Positions 1-8,697 are shown, counted from the first letter of the stretch. The stretch: 48,135 bases of DNA from Chlamydiales bacterium (GCA_020831465.1 JAFIGI010000048.1:1-48135); one strand, 5' to 3'. Notes: generated from the letters alone by a model not told the origin. A program made the numbers and translations.

Positions 1-47
1 AAACTGGTTGAAGAGTGTAGCATGAAGAGAAAAACGTTATGCGAAGA

Positions 48-85
48 CATCGCGAGGGAGCCCTACGCAGCTCCCGGAGACGATG
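48..85 (+). other. Stem-loop over the start of the first gene
   Basis: A six-base-pair perfect stem (GGGAGC at 56-61 with GCTCCC at 70-75, eight-base loop) sits inside a looser outer pairing (CATCG at 48-52 with CGATG at 81-85). The outer arm includes the ATG at 83, and the likely ribosome binding site GGAG (76-79) lies between the stems. Such a fold could mask translation initiation, but this is an inference from pairing only. No poly-T follows, so it is not a typical terminator. Confidence 0.3.
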
Positions 86-454
86 CGAGCAAAAATATCA
101 TTTAAGCGCAATTTTGTGTTTCAAAAATTGGTGGCCGTACAGAATCCTACTCTTGGCAAACGGACAGAAGTATCCAAGTGTGGAAAATGGAAGTGGGTGA
201 AAGATAATCTCTCGCCTCCTATTGAAAAGTCTGCGGTTGCCGGACTTCTAATTTCAATAGGATTGATGATTGGTGCGGGCTTTTTGATCACACATAGTGG
301 AGCGCTCCCCTCCTGGGTTCATGCTGCAGCTATTGGAGGAACCGTCTATTTCTCCGCTTCTACAGCAATAGGTATCGTTTACACGGCCGATAAATATCGC
401 AAACGTGCCCAATATAGAAAGAAGTACCCAAATCTGTACCTCGATCATTCATAG
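83..454 (+). CDS. Small two-helix membrane protein, Inc-like, function unknown
   Basis: A 123-residue protein that I do not recognise. It has a basic N-terminal half (about residues 1-50), then two hydrophobic segments at about 51-70 and 78-100 separated by a short polar turn, then a basic tail. A paired hydrophobic hairpin is the only sequence hallmark shared by chlamydial inclusion-membrane proteins, so it may be a type III secreted Inc protein, but ordinary inner-membrane proteins can look the same. The frame is closed upstream by a stop at 23-25. ATG 83 is the first start and has GGAG four bases before it. A disrupted gene follows 47 bp downstream. Confidence 0.55.
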   Translation: MRAKISFKRNFVFQKLVAVQNPTLGKRTEVSKCGKWKWVKDNLSPPIEKSAVAGLLISIGLMIGAGFLITHSGALPSWVHAAAIGGTVYFSASTAIGIVYTADKYRKRAQYRKKYPNLYLDHS

Positions 455-501
455 CTTCCCCAAAACACTAAGATGTTTAGAAGCCGGGGAAGGCAGTCCA
501 G

Positions 502-1229
502 TTGAATAGTGAAGCTTTCCTGGATCGACTAGAAAGAGCCGCAAAGCAAACATCTGAAAATACTGACGCGATCTATTACGATTTAACTCAGGACCCCGGT
601 GACGGTCCGCAGCCTATTGCTGAATCTCTAAGACTTGGAGACCATGTTAGCTATTTACAAATTCCACATATCGGAGAATATGAAAATTCGGGATACACCG
701 TCCTGATATCTCCATGCATGCTCTGGTTCTCGACAACTACGATTATCAAGACCCTATTTTTAAAGGCCATCCAGCAAAACTTCGTAAGGGACAAAAAATG
801 ATAAAGACAGAAAATAGTGGACTAGGCATTCAAACAAAAATGGGAATTAGGATGTTAAACACGGTCGGAATCGACGCCAATTCCCAAGGGGTGTTGACAG
901 ATTCTGCAAAAAAAATTCCCATATCTATCCATACCGAAGGCCCTACTCATAATGAACATCGATTTTCTAATAACGACGCACGCATTAAGGTAGAGGAAAA
1001 TGCCCCCGTTTAGTGCTTTTATGTTGTGGGAAAGACAGATGATGGCCATCGATTTGCGTTTCGTGCCTTGATCCTGAATAATAAAGAAAGTGATGCCTAT
1101 CAAAATCTTCTTCATGCGATGAAATCGGATAATCTTCAGGGATTTTTGGAGGCAGTCGAGGGTATTGATCAGCTCGATCAGGCGATAAAAGGGCAGGTAA
1201 GAGATATCTTTACCCCAACCGAAAACTAA
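502..1229 (+). pseudogene. Disrupted gene of unknown function (one frameshift, one internal stop)
   Basis: Three consecutive open segments read as one former protein of about 240 residues. The first begins with TTG at 502, preceded by GGGGAAGG, and reads well to about 712. The sensible reading then moves to another frame from about 714, consistent with a 1-base deletion or 2-base insertion. The frame used from 714 stops at TAG 1011-1013 and continues open in the same frame to 1229. Out-of-frame continuation after 720 gives only a short low-complexity tail. I do not recognise the family. The 3' end overlaps the stop of the convergent gene by 4 bp. Alternatives are separate small genes or assembly errors. 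Confidence 0.55.
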
Positions 1230-1585
1230 CCGCGCATCAGGTCTTGGATCGACCGACGCACCTCTTCTGGCGAAATCTCGCCATCAGTCAAACGGCGCGA
1301 TAACTCGCGCAAGAATGCCAGGCGTGGACTAGAGGGATTGAGGTGGCCGATTTTGGTGATTAGGCTGACAATTTCATCGGTCGCGGCCTTCTTGTTCAGC
1401 TCTTTCAGGGTCTTCTCTCCTTGAGGAAAGGTAATTATTCCCTCCTTCAACTTCTCAGAAAACTCAGTCAGCTCCTGCTCCAACTCTTTCCTCCCGTCAT
1501 GTGAGAGATAGGGACTCTCATGGACGACTTGGGTCAGTAATGCCAGTTGTTGAATGAGAGGGGCTTGCACATCTTGCGGGTTCAT
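1226..1585 (-). CDS. Small helical hypothetical protein, third gene of a related trio
   Basis: A 119-residue, charged, apparently all-helical soluble protein with no signal peptide or membrane segment. I do not recognise the family. Its C-terminal part (GEISPEEVRRSIQDLM) resembles the ends of the two upstream genes, where a similar acidic 'P-x-E/D-E' turn precedes a final helix, so all three may be diverged copies of one ancestor, this one shorter. It is the last gene of a leftward run, 15 bp after the preceding stop, which suggests cotranscription. The start ATG is the first in frame. A secreted chlamydial protein is possible, but nothing in the sequence proves it. Confidence 0.65.
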   Translation of the reverse strand: MNPQDVQAPLIQQLALLTQVVHESPYLSHDGRKELEQELTEFSEKLKEGIITFPQGEKTLKELNKKAATDEIVSLITKIGHLNPSSPRLAFLRELSRRLTDGEISPEEVRRSIQDLMRG

Positions 1586-1600
1586 AGCTATTTATCTCCC

Positions 1601-2146
1601 CTATTTATTTCTCAGGGCTTGAAGTTGAAAAGCGGGCGGCAAGGCCCGATTAGCCGCTTCGATAATCGCATTTAAACGGCGCATCGCCTCGTCCGCGGGA
1701 ATCGCCCCAATATTCTCAACGAGGGTGGAAGTTTGGTCGAACAGGGGCATTTGCTGCTCCCACCCGATCTTCCCCTGTTCTGCTGCCACATTGAGATACT
1801 TTTCTAAAGAGAGGGCGTACTGGGTCATCGCCTTATTCTCGTTCCCTCCGGAGCTCAGATCAAAAGGGGGAAAAAGGGCCACATTGGAAGGTGTTCCTTT
1901 GTTAATCTCATCAATAAGCTGATTCACCGCAGGAACGAGTTTTTCAGGTTTCTCTCCCTTTTCAAAAGATTTTTTAATGCTATTGAGCTGGTGCTCGACA
2001 TTCCCGTTTTTTTGGGAGACAGCGACAAAGGTGCCGATCAGGTTGATTTCCCACTGCAATTCAAAGAGCTTTTGACGCTCTTCTTGCGACTCCGTCGGAC
2101 GAATCGATTCGGGCCCTTGGCCCGCTTGAACCGAACTTACACCCAT
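1601..2146 (-). CDS. Helical hypothetical protein, second gene of a related trio
   Basis: A 181-residue soluble protein. The N-terminus (about 1-25) is polar and probably disordered, followed by amphipathic helices. The C-terminal 90 residues align with the upstream neighbour: shared features include a P-F-x-F-x-x-x-GG turn near residues 93-101, a G-x-I-x-W segment (GKIGWE here, SGIIDWD there) and a terminal R-L-x-x-I-I-E-x-x-N-x helix. This is a tandem paralogue pair of unknown function. It starts 8 bp after the upstream stop, supporting one operon of three genes. No catalytic motif is visible. Confidence 0.65.
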   Translation of the reverse strand: MGVSSVQAGQGPESIRPTESQEERQKLFELQWEINLIGTFVAVSQKNGNVEHQLNSIKKSFEKGEKPEKLVPAVNQLIDEINKGTPSNVALFPPFDLSSGGNENKAMTQYALSLEKYLNVAAEQGKIGWEQQMPLFDQTSTLVENIGAIPADEAMRRLNAIIEAANRALPPAFQLQALRNK

Positions 2147-2154
2147 AAAATTCC

Positions 2155-2712
2155 TTATTCATAAGCACTTAAATCCGGCAAAGGAAGAGCTGAATCAGGA
2201 TCAATCTTCTGATTGATTCTCTCAATCACCCCTGCAAGCCTTGCCATTCCCTCCTCGGGACGCATTTTTCGACTTTCAACCTGTGAAAAGATCTGCAACA
2301 CTTCCGCAAAATAGCCGCTCTCTTTATCCCAGTCGATTATCCCCGACTCGGCTGCCTCTGTTAAAGTTCGCTCAACCATGTCGAGCTGATCCAATACGGC
2401 AGATTGCAAATGCCCGCCTGTCGCGAAAGAGAATGTCGGAAAGGGAGAGTATTTTGCTGGTGGAATATTCTGCTTGAAATGAGCATTAATCCTTCCGATG
2501 TATTGATTAAGCTGCCCGGCTATCGATTCTGGAGGATCCTCTCCTATCGCCGCCTGTGCAAACTCTTTAAGTTCTTCTTCCAATGTATGGGCTTGGGAGG
2601 AGGATATTATCCCGCGCTTGGCTGCGTAGAGGACAAAACGGCTGAACAACTCCACACCCCATTTAACTTGAATTTTTTCCTTTACCTGAGCTAGTTTGCT
2701 CTCTTGTTGCAT
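2155..2712 (-). CDS. Helical hypothetical protein, first gene of a related trio
   Basis: A 185-residue soluble, mostly helical protein, the best conserved copy of the local trio (same P-F-x-F-x-x-x-GG turn at about residues 91-99 and the same W-D/E segment as its neighbour). A clear AGGAG lies 8 bases before the ATG on the minus strand. The AT-rich gap 2713-2774 between this gene and glk probably holds the operon promoter. I do not recognise the family. Location in an accessory-looking region with a pseudogene and an Inc-like gene makes a lineage-specific, perhaps secreted, family plausible. Confidence 0.7.
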   Translation of the reverse strand: MQQESKLAQVKEKIQVKWGVELFSRFVLYAAKRGIISSSQAHTLEEELKEFAQAAIGEDPPESIAGQLNQYIGRINAHFKQNIPPAKYSPFPTFSFATGGHLQSAVLDQLDMVERTLTEAAESGIIDWDKESGYFAEVLQIFSQVESRKMRPEEGMARLAGVIERINQKIDPDSALPLPDLSAYE

Positions 2713-2774
2713 AAAAGAACTCCTAGTTCAATTTTATAATTAAAAAATTAAAATAAAAACCGGTTTATTTTTTC

Positions 2775-3776
2775 TTAAAGCAGGGTGTGATGAGTGCTTT
2801 GAAGCCGACAATAATGGGCCGCCCCTTTTAGGCTTGCTTTATCGTCCAAAATCACGCGGATAGGGACCTCTTCCAACAGCCCCCGAAAACGGCCCTTGTC
2901 CAAAAAACCTTCGTAAAAAACGGGTTCTTTCAATTTTACAAGAATTTTTGGGGGTATTCCTCCTCCAAGATAGACGCCCCCCAAGGCCATATATTTTAAA
3001 ACGGAATTGCTGCACTCGGCGCCTAGGATAGTAGCAAAAAAATCGAGAGCGGTTTCACATAGGGAGGATTTCTTCTCAAGTGCATTAATTGTAATCACTT
3101 TAGCCGGATCTTCTTTCTTCATCTCCTGATATAGCCAGGTCGGTTCTTCTATCTTCTTTTCATCTCGAAAAAAATCGTAAATATTGACCAGACCGGGGCC
3201 TGAAAGCGCCCTTTCGTAAGAGCCGTGCCCGAAACGCCGGTAGAGATAACGGCAAAAATCGATTTGCAACTCGCTACGGGGGGCGAAATCACAATGCCCT
3301 CCCTCGCTAGCAAAGGGATGGTGGAGTTTGCCGTCCCAAAATAATCCCGCTTCCCCCAGCCCTGTTCCAGGTGAGACGACACAGCGATTGCCTTGGAAAT
3401 TTCCATTTCCTGAATGAATTTCAAGGATATTTTCAGGAGAAAGAATTTCAATTGAATAGGCATTCGCCTCTAAATCGTTGATTAAATAGACCGTCGGAAT
3501 ATTCAGAGCTCGGGAAAGAGCTTGAGCGTCTACGATCCAAGGGAGGTTTGTTGCTCTGCAAATCCCCTCTTTGACAGGGCCTGCAATCGCAAAACATGCC
3601 ATATTGATTCCTTCGCTCTGCTTGCAGCTTTCCAAATACTCACCAACGATCGTTCTCAAATCCTTGTATTCCTGACTGGGAAACTTCTTGAGGTTCGAAA
3701 AAGTATAATCCCCCTCTTCTTGTGAAAAAAGAGCCAGATTGGTCTTTGTTCCTCCAATGTCACCTGCTAAAATCAT
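2775..3776 (-). CDS. glk: Glucokinase (Glk family)
   Basis: Phosphorylates glucose to glucose 6-phosphate with ATP in the cytosol. The 333 residues match the bacterial Glk family (about 320). The N-terminal phosphate-binding loop GDIGGTKTNLALF is at residues 5-17, a central SPGTGLGEAGLF adenosine/phosphate motif and a GGHCDFAP sugar-binding segment follow, and LGGVYLGGGIPPKI lies near the C-terminus. The start overlaps the stop of the upstream dipeptidase by 4 bp (ATGA), so the genes are translationally coupled. It supplies the substrate for Zwf, encoded about 10 kb away. Chlamydiaceae lack this gene and import host hexose phosphate, so its presence fits an environmental chlamydia. Confidence 0.92.
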   Translation of the reverse strand: MILAGDIGGTKTNLALFSQEEGDYTFSNLKKFPSQEYKDLRTIVGEYLESCKQSEGINMACFAIAGPVKEGICRATNLPWIVDAQALSRALNIPTVYLINDLEANAYSIEILSPENILEIHSGNGNFQGNRCVVSPGTGLGEAGLFWDGKLHHPFASEGGHCDFAPRSELQIDFCRYLYRRFGHGSYERALSGPGLVNIYDFFRDEKKIEEPTWLYQEMKKEDPAKVITINALEKKSSLCETALDFFATILGAECSNSVLKYMALGGVYLGGGIPPKILVKLKEPVFYEGFLDKGRFRGLLEEVPIRVILDDKASLKGAAHYCRLQSTHHTLL

Positions 3777-4756
3777 CTGTTGATCCGGTCTAAAAAGTTA
3801 TGGAAATTTATATGCGCAATTTTTTCAAGCTCTTGCTTAGTAAAGACTTCATTTAGATAGGAGATCATCTTCGGATAGCAAGAAGCGTTACCGAATGGGG
3901 GATAAAAAAAGGGCATAAAGGGGTGCAGGGCAAGCGACATGTCGTTCTCGTAGAAAAAATCGGCTCCAAAACAAAAATAATCGAAGCCGCCTAGCGACCG
4001 GGCATAATCGACTTGACGGGCAAAATCGGCCGGAAATTGCTTCCCGACAAAAGCTTTAACAAAGTTCAACCCGATCAACCCCTCGCGTCTAAAGATCTCT
4101 TTAGCAAGTTCATCGGGTAAATTCCGCGGTTGTTTGGCTACCGATCTAAAATTGGAGTGGCTCGCGATCGGGATGATGTTTAACCCTCTGGCATCTATAT
4201 AATTGAGAATATCATGAGCGAGAGCATCTGAGGTATGGCTCAGGTCAACGGCGATCTTTTTTCCATCGAGATATTCTAAAAGAAGCTCTCCGTCCCGCTT
4301 TAAACCGATTTTCGAATGATTTCCTCCTCCAAAGCGGTTTTCATCGTTCCAGGTGAGGCTGATATAGAGAATGGGACCAGCCGATTCGCGGTATTGGTCA
4401 AAACGAGAGAAGACATTCTCCAAATTCTCGCTTTCGCTGCATAATCCCGACGCATTTTCAATCGCGGCGATGATATGTACCTTATCGCCGTTTGACTTCG
4501 GCATCCCTAGACTTTTTAGGCGTTGAAATCCTTGAGGATAGAGGGTTGGCAAGGTTCGGAAAATCGTCATCTGCTTTTCGGCAGACGCGACAGATCCTTT
4601 TCCTGTACCCGTATAAACAGCGAGCGTTTGAAGGAGGACATTGCCTTGCCTAAGCTGAGTAAGGGAACAGCGCGCCTCCTCATTTTCTGCATGACGCTCT
4701 TCTTTTTCAGCTAGGTAAGACAAGAGATCACAATGCAAATCGACGATGGGTATCAT
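3773..4756 (-). CDS. Membrane-dipeptidase-like metallopeptidase (family M19)
   Basis: A 327-residue homologue of renal-type dipeptidases, zinc enzymes that hydrolyse dipeptides, sometimes with D-residues. The zinc ligands are in place: H8 and D10 in DLHCD near the N-terminus, E100 in AAIEN, H174 in DLSHTSD, H200 in ASHSNFR and a late acid, D266, in FGADFF. There is no signal peptide, so a cytoplasmic location is expected. It overlaps aconitase upstream and glk downstream by 4 bp each, a tight operon. A role in degrading peptides imported by the Opp system, or peptidoglycan-derived peptides, is a reasonable inference; the substrate is not shown by sequence. Confidence 0.88.
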   Translation of the reverse strand: MIPIVDLHCDLLSYLAEKEERHAENEEARCSLTQLRQGNVLLQTLAVYTGTGKGSVASAEKQMTIFRTLPTLYPQGFQRLKSLGMPKSNGDKVHIIAAIENASGLCSESENLENVFSRFDQYRESAGPILYISLTWNDENRFGGGNHSKIGLKRDGELLLEYLDGKKIAVDLSHTSDALAHDILNYIDARGLNIIPIASHSNFRSVAKQPRNLPDELAKEIFRREGLIGLNFVKAFVGKQFPADFARQVDYARSLGGFDYFCFGADFFYENDMSLALHPFMPFFYPPFGNASCYPKMISYLNEVFTKQELEKIAHINFHNFLDRINR

Positions 4757-6696
4757 CCACTGCCCATTTTTTTGCGGTAACGTCCGATCATTCCTCCCTC
4801 CAAAACGCTGTGTACTTCGCGTTCCGTCATGTTATGTTTCGCGTTTAGGTAGTAGCCTTGAGTCACGTTTTTTACAGTGACTTTCTCTCCTTTTTGGATC
4901 TCTTCACGTATCTGTGGAAAGCAGAGAATATCTCCCTGATTAATCCGCTCCCACTCATTCGGATCCTCGAAAAGCAGAGGAACAATTCCGAAGTTTGTTA
5001 AGTTCGCGCGGTGGATGCGGGCAAAACTTTTGACTAGTACCAACCTTACGCCGAGATAACGCGGGGCAATCGCTGCATGCTCACGGCTTGAGCCTTGGCC
5101 GTAGTTCTCTCCTCCGACGATAAAATGGCCCGAATCGCGAAATGGTTTTGTTCGGTCGGGATAGGTTTCGTCTATCTGATCGAAGACGAACTGGCTGATT
5201 GCCGGTATATTGCTGCGAAAGGGAAGAACCTTCGACCCTGCAGGCATGATCTCATCTGTCGAAATATTGTCGCCGGTTTTAATTAAAACCGGCCCCTCCA
5301 ACCTTTCTGAAAGAGGCTTGAAATGGGGAAGAGGTTTGATGTTGCTTCCCTTGTCGAGTTCAATCCCCCGCCCCTCCGCCGGAGGAGGGGTGACTGCTTC
5401 GGCGTCAATGAGTAACTCATCGGGCTCTGAAAGACGCGGATATGCAATTCCAATTTTTCGTGGGTCGGTGATTTTTCCCGTTATGGCACCGGCTGCTGCC
5501 GTTTCAGGACTGCAAAGATAGACCGAGTCCTCCTTTGTCCCAGAGCGTCCGGGAAAGTTGCGGGGAACTGTGCGTAGCGAAGGACGGCCGTTAGCGGGAG
5601 CCTGGCCCATCCCGATGCAGCCGTTGCAGCCGGCCTGGTGGATTCTTGCTCCTGAAAGAATCAGTTTTTCAAGATGTCCGTTTCGGGCGAGATTTTCCAA
5701 AATTTGCCGAGAGGTCGGGTTGATATCAAAAGAGATCTGGTCATGCGCCCGTCTGCCGTCCATAATCTCGGCTACGACGGCAAAATCGCGGTAGCCGGGG
5801 TTTGCGGAAGAACCGACCATCACTTGATAGACCTCTTCCCCTTCCACCTCTCTTACGGGGACAACTTTACCGGGGCTGCTCGGTAGGGCGATCAAAGGCT
5901 CCAACTGTGAAAGATCAATTTCATCTTGTAGATCATAAGAGCACCCTTCGTCGGGGAGAATTTCAACCCATTGATCTTCACGTCTTTGGCTGCGCATAAA
6001 ACGGCGCACCTCTTGATCGGAAGGGAAAACTGAGGCTGTTGCACCCAGCTCAGCGCCCATGTTAGCGATGACATGACGGTCCATTGCTGAGAGGCAATCG
6101 AGTCCTGGGCCGTAGTACTCGATGATCTTGCCGACCCCTCCCGCAACGTTGTGCCGACGGAGTACTTCCAGGATCACATCTTTCGCGCTGACCCATTCCG
6201 GAAGTCTGCCTGTAAGCTTTATCCCCCAAATTTTCGGCATTTTGACGTGGAAAGGCTCTCCGGCAATTGCAAATGCCACTTCGAGTCCGCCTGCTCCCAT
6301 CGCCAGCATCCCCATTGAGCCGGCAGCGCAGGTATGGCTGTCGGAGCCGAGCAAGGTTTTTCCCGGAATCCCAAACCGCTCCATGTGTACAGGGTGGCTC
6401 ACTCCGTTGCCCGCACGGCTATACCAGATGCCGAAGCGCCTGCAGGCACTGCGTAAAAAGAGATGGTCTTCAGCGTTTTTGAAATCGTTTTGGAGAATAT
6501 TATGGTCGATGTACTGGACAGAGACCTCAGTCTTTGCGCGCTCGATGTTCATCGCCTCCAGCTCAAGCATCACCATTGTCCCGGTTGCGTCTTGAGTCAA
6601 GGTCTGATCGATCTTTAACCCGATCTCGTTTCCCGTTTCCATCTTTCCCTCAACGAGATGGCTTTTGATCAATTTTTGCGCAACATTCAGTCCCAT
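4753..6696 (-). CDS. acn: Aconitate hydratase, short monomeric type
   Basis: Isomerises citrate and isocitrate in the TCA cycle using a 4Fe-4S cluster. At 647 residues it matches the short aconitases (about 640-660) rather than AcnA/AcnB (about 850-900). Visible are SDSHTC at about 118-123, HQAGCNGCIGMG at about 353-364 with two cluster cysteines (C357, C360), a catalytic-core RNFPGRSG motif, and the swivel-domain NYGQGSSREHAA motif. The usual GSCTN cluster loop reads GSSANPGYRDF (about 295-305), with Ser297 in the place of the third cysteine. AGGAGG precedes the ATG. First gene of the acn-dipeptidase-glk operon. Confidence 0.9.
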   Translation of the reverse strand: MGLNVAQKLIKSHLVEGKMETGNEIGLKIDQTLTQDATGTMVMLELEAMNIERAKTEVSVQYIDHNILQNDFKNAEDHLFLRSACRRFGIWYSRAGNGVSHPVHMERFGIPGKTLLGSDSHTCAAGSMGMLAMGAGGLEVAFAIAGEPFHVKMPKIWGIKLTGRLPEWVSAKDVILEVLRRHNVAGGVGKIIEYYGPGLDCLSAMDRHVIANMGAELGATASVFPSDQEVRRFMRSQRREDQWVEILPDEGCSYDLQDEIDLSQLEPLIALPSSPGKVVPVREVEGEEVYQVMVGSSANPGYRDFAVVAEIMDGRRAHDQISFDINPTSRQILENLARNGHLEKLILSGARIHQAGCNGCIGMGQAPANGRPSLRTVPRNFPGRSGTKEDSVYLCSPETAAAGAITGKITDPRKIGIAYPRLSEPDELLIDAEAVTPPPAEGRGIELDKGSNIKPLPHFKPLSERLEGPVLIKTGDNISTDEIMPAGSKVLPFRSNIPAISQFVFDQIDETYPDRTKPFRDSGHFIVGGENYGQGSSREHAAIAPRYLGVRLVLVKSFARIHRANLTNFGIVPLLFEDPNEWERINQGDILCFPQIREEIQKGEKVTVKNVTQGYYLNAKHNMTEREVHSVLEGGMIGRYRKKMGSG

Positions 6697-6738
6697 TCTC
6701 TTCCTCCTGTGTAGTTCAGGAAGGTAACAAAAAGAAAA

Positions 6739-7587
6739 TTAATGTGCAGCACGAATTAGACGATTAAGAAGTGCAGTGTTTGATTTCATCGTATGATCGC
6801 AACAGATGACAATCTCCTCCATTCCCTGTTTATCGGCTTCGCGGAAAAGCGCATAGAGTTCTTCGGGCTTAATAGAACGAAGGATCATAGTCTTAGGAGA
6901 AGGAGTGGCTTGTTCGTTTGCTTCGATGAGGCGCACTTTCGCACGAGGGGCATAGTGTTTGTATTTCATGCCAGGAGAACGAGGTCTTTCAGCCTCTCCT
7001 TTAGCTATATCTACCTCTCTTCCAAGGATTTTTTCGATCTCCTCCTTAGTAACAGCACCAGGGCGCAGGATCAGGGGTGGATTCAAAGCGAGCACCGTAG
7101 ACTCTAAACCGCCGACGCACGCCCCCCCATCGAGAACAAGCACTTGATCGCCAAAATCATCGAGAACGTGTTGAGCGGTCGTGCTGCTTGGCCGACCGGA
7201 GAGGTTTGCAGAGGGGGCGGCAAGAGGCTGCCCAACACCCTCAATCAGTTTTAACGCAAGAGGATGGGCCGGCATGCGCACGCCGATTGTCTTCAAACCT
7301 GCCGAGACGCATTCAGGTACAGTCGATTTTTTGGGGAGGATCAGCGTAAGAGGCCCGGGCCAGAAATGACGGGCTAAATCTTCGGGAAACCACTCGACGA
7401 TCAGATCCAGCTGCTCAAAACTCGAGACGTGGACGATCAGAGGGTTGTCTTGGGGACGCCCTTTGAGCTCGAAAATCCGTTTGACGGCTTCCGGAGAAAA
7501 GACGGGAGCTCCAAGCCCATAGACCGTTTCTGTAGGAAAGGCGACGGGGTTGCCCTCTTTCAAAATAGATGCGGCTCTTTCAAGCAT
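6739..7587 (-). CDS. tsaC: Threonylcarbamoyl-AMP synthase (Sua5/YrdC/TsaC)
   Basis: Makes threonylcarbamoyl-AMP from threonine, bicarbonate and ATP, the first step of tRNA t6A37 synthesis; TsaD, which uses the product, is encoded at 18640. The YrdC fold is recognised by FPTETVYGLGA near residues 18-28, KGRPQDNPL, WPGPLTL, GVRMPAHP and PSANLSG. The 282 residues exceed the compact TsaC (about 190); a C-terminal extension after SPGMKYKHYAP resembles the shorter Sua5-type tail. The ATG directly follows the TAA of the upstream Inc-like gene (TAAATG), so it is probably translated by coupling; no strong ribosome site is visible. Confidence 0.92.
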   Translation of the reverse strand: MLERAASILKEGNPVAFPTETVYGLGAPVFSPEAVKRIFELKGRPQDNPLIVHVSSFEQLDLIVEWFPEDLARHFWPGPLTLILPKKSTVPECVSAGLKTIGVRMPAHPLALKLIEGVGQPLAAPSANLSGRPSSTTAQHVLDDFGDQVLVLDGGACVGGLESTVLALNPPLILRPGAVTKEEIEKILGREVDIAKGEAERPRSPGMKYKHYAPRAKVRLIEANEQATPSPKTMILRSIKPEELYALFREADKQGMEEIVICCDHTMKSNTALLNRLIRAAH

Positions 7588-8586
7588 TTAAGTCAAGGTT
7601 GGTTGATTTGTTTGCGGGCTTGACCAGGTTAGTTCTCCCGTTCTCGCTTCGACATCGACTAAGAGTTCGGCTTTTACATATAAGGGGTTAAATTTTCCGC
7701 TTAAGGACATAATCTGGAAAATTTGACCTAATCGCACATACCACTTTTGGCTTTTTTGGATAACCTCATATAACGTATTCGCGGTTGGAGGTGGCGGATG
7801 CGGATCTCTTTGCTTAAAAAGAATATTACAAGTCCCATTGCTATAACGCCCTTGAAGAATCCCGTAGGTATAGGATAAAAGGGCTTGATTAAGAAGCTTA
7901 AAGACATTCTCTGGAATTTGAGCAAGTTGCACTGCCTCAAAACGCTTAGTTAAATAAAGAAGACGAAACTCCTCGCCTTTATTAGGAATCAATCGTTCCA
8001 CCGCATTGCCGAATAAAATGGGATCGGGTTGTCTATGTGCCAGTTCAAGAATTTGATTTGTGTGCAATCCATTACACGTAATCCCTTGAACTTGTTGAGC
8101 AAAATCTGTCTTTTCGAGAGAGAAGGGAAGTCCATTCAACATGTAAATCGGAGCTCTATTCAGGTCTTGCAAAGTTTGTTCTTTCAAGTCAGCATTGTTA
8201 CTTCCTAGGTGGTGATCGAGCAAATCTACAAAGAAATAGCTATATCTGTTATCTTGATCGACATCAAGAAGCTTAAGATATTTCTCTTCTGTTTGAGCTT
8301 GCGGCAAAGGGAGCATTTGAAGCCGTCTGTCATTTGTATTGCAGCGGACAAAATAATACGTGAGTGTAGAGGCGACAAGTAAGGCTGACAGAGCCGCTCC
8401 GGCTGCTGTTAGAAAAAAACCGGTGGTTCCGACAGATGTACCGGACAAAGCAAATCCGGCTAAAATTCCCACAACAAGTCCCGTAATCAGCAAAAGTTTT
8501 GTCATGTTCCCCATCTTCCCATGCCGGACATTAAATTGATCATAGGGAATTTTTTTATCTCTTACAGGATCTGGAAAAGAGTGCAT
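7588..8586 (-). CDS. Inc-like protein with N-terminal paired hydrophobic helices
   Basis: About 332 residues, family not recognised. After a polar N-terminus there are two hydrophobic stretches at about residues 29-49 and 55-80 separated by a few residues, followed by a ~250-residue soluble domain containing a proline run (DPHPPPPT). This layout, a short leader, bilobed membrane hairpin and large soluble part, fits chlamydial Inc proteins, but is only suggestive. The ATG at 8586 is taken as start; a TTG two codons upstream and ATGs about 25 codons in are alternatives. No ribosome binding site is seen, and a TATAAT lies 8 bases upstream, so the mRNA may be leaderless or the start may lie inside. 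Confidence 0.65.
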   Translation of the reverse strand: MHSFPDPVRDKKIPYDQFNVRHGKMGNMTKLLLITGLVVGILAGFALSGTSVGTTGFFLTAAGAALSALLVASTLTYYFVRCNTNDRRLQMLPLPQAQTEEKYLKLLDVDQDNRYSYFFVDLLDHHLGSNNADLKEQTLQDLNRAPIYMLNGLPFSLEKTDFAQQVQGITCNGLHTNQILELAHRQPDPILFGNAVERLIPNKGEEFRLLYLTKRFEAVQLAQIPENVFKLLNQALLSYTYGILQGRYSNGTCNILFKQRDPHPPPPTANTLYEVIQKSQKWYVRLGQIFQIMSLSGKFNPLYVKAELLVDVEARTGELTWSSPQTNQPTLT

Positions 8587-8594
8587 ATGCAAAA

Positions 8595-8600
8595 ATTATA
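8595..8600 (-). promoter_or_regulatory. Perfect -10 box (TATAAT) close to the start codon
   Basis: On the minus strand TATAAT is followed by only 8 bases before ATG 8586. A transcript beginning at the normal distance would start at or next to the ATG. The -35 region 17 bases upstream (CTTTAA) is weak. Either the message is leaderless or translation begins at an internal ATG (8514 or 8505). Confidence 0.35.
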
Positions 8601-8697
8601 CTAGATCGCCTTATTTTTTAAAGACTCAATAAAGGATTTGCATGATTTCTCCTCATTGGATATCAATTTACTTAACAATCGACCTATTGGAGGATAC

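Noticed and set aside
711-720. ATGC tandem duplication as the cause of the frameshift in the broken gene
   Set aside because: A four-base insertion would shift to the other frame; the observed shift needs a loss of one base or a gain of two.
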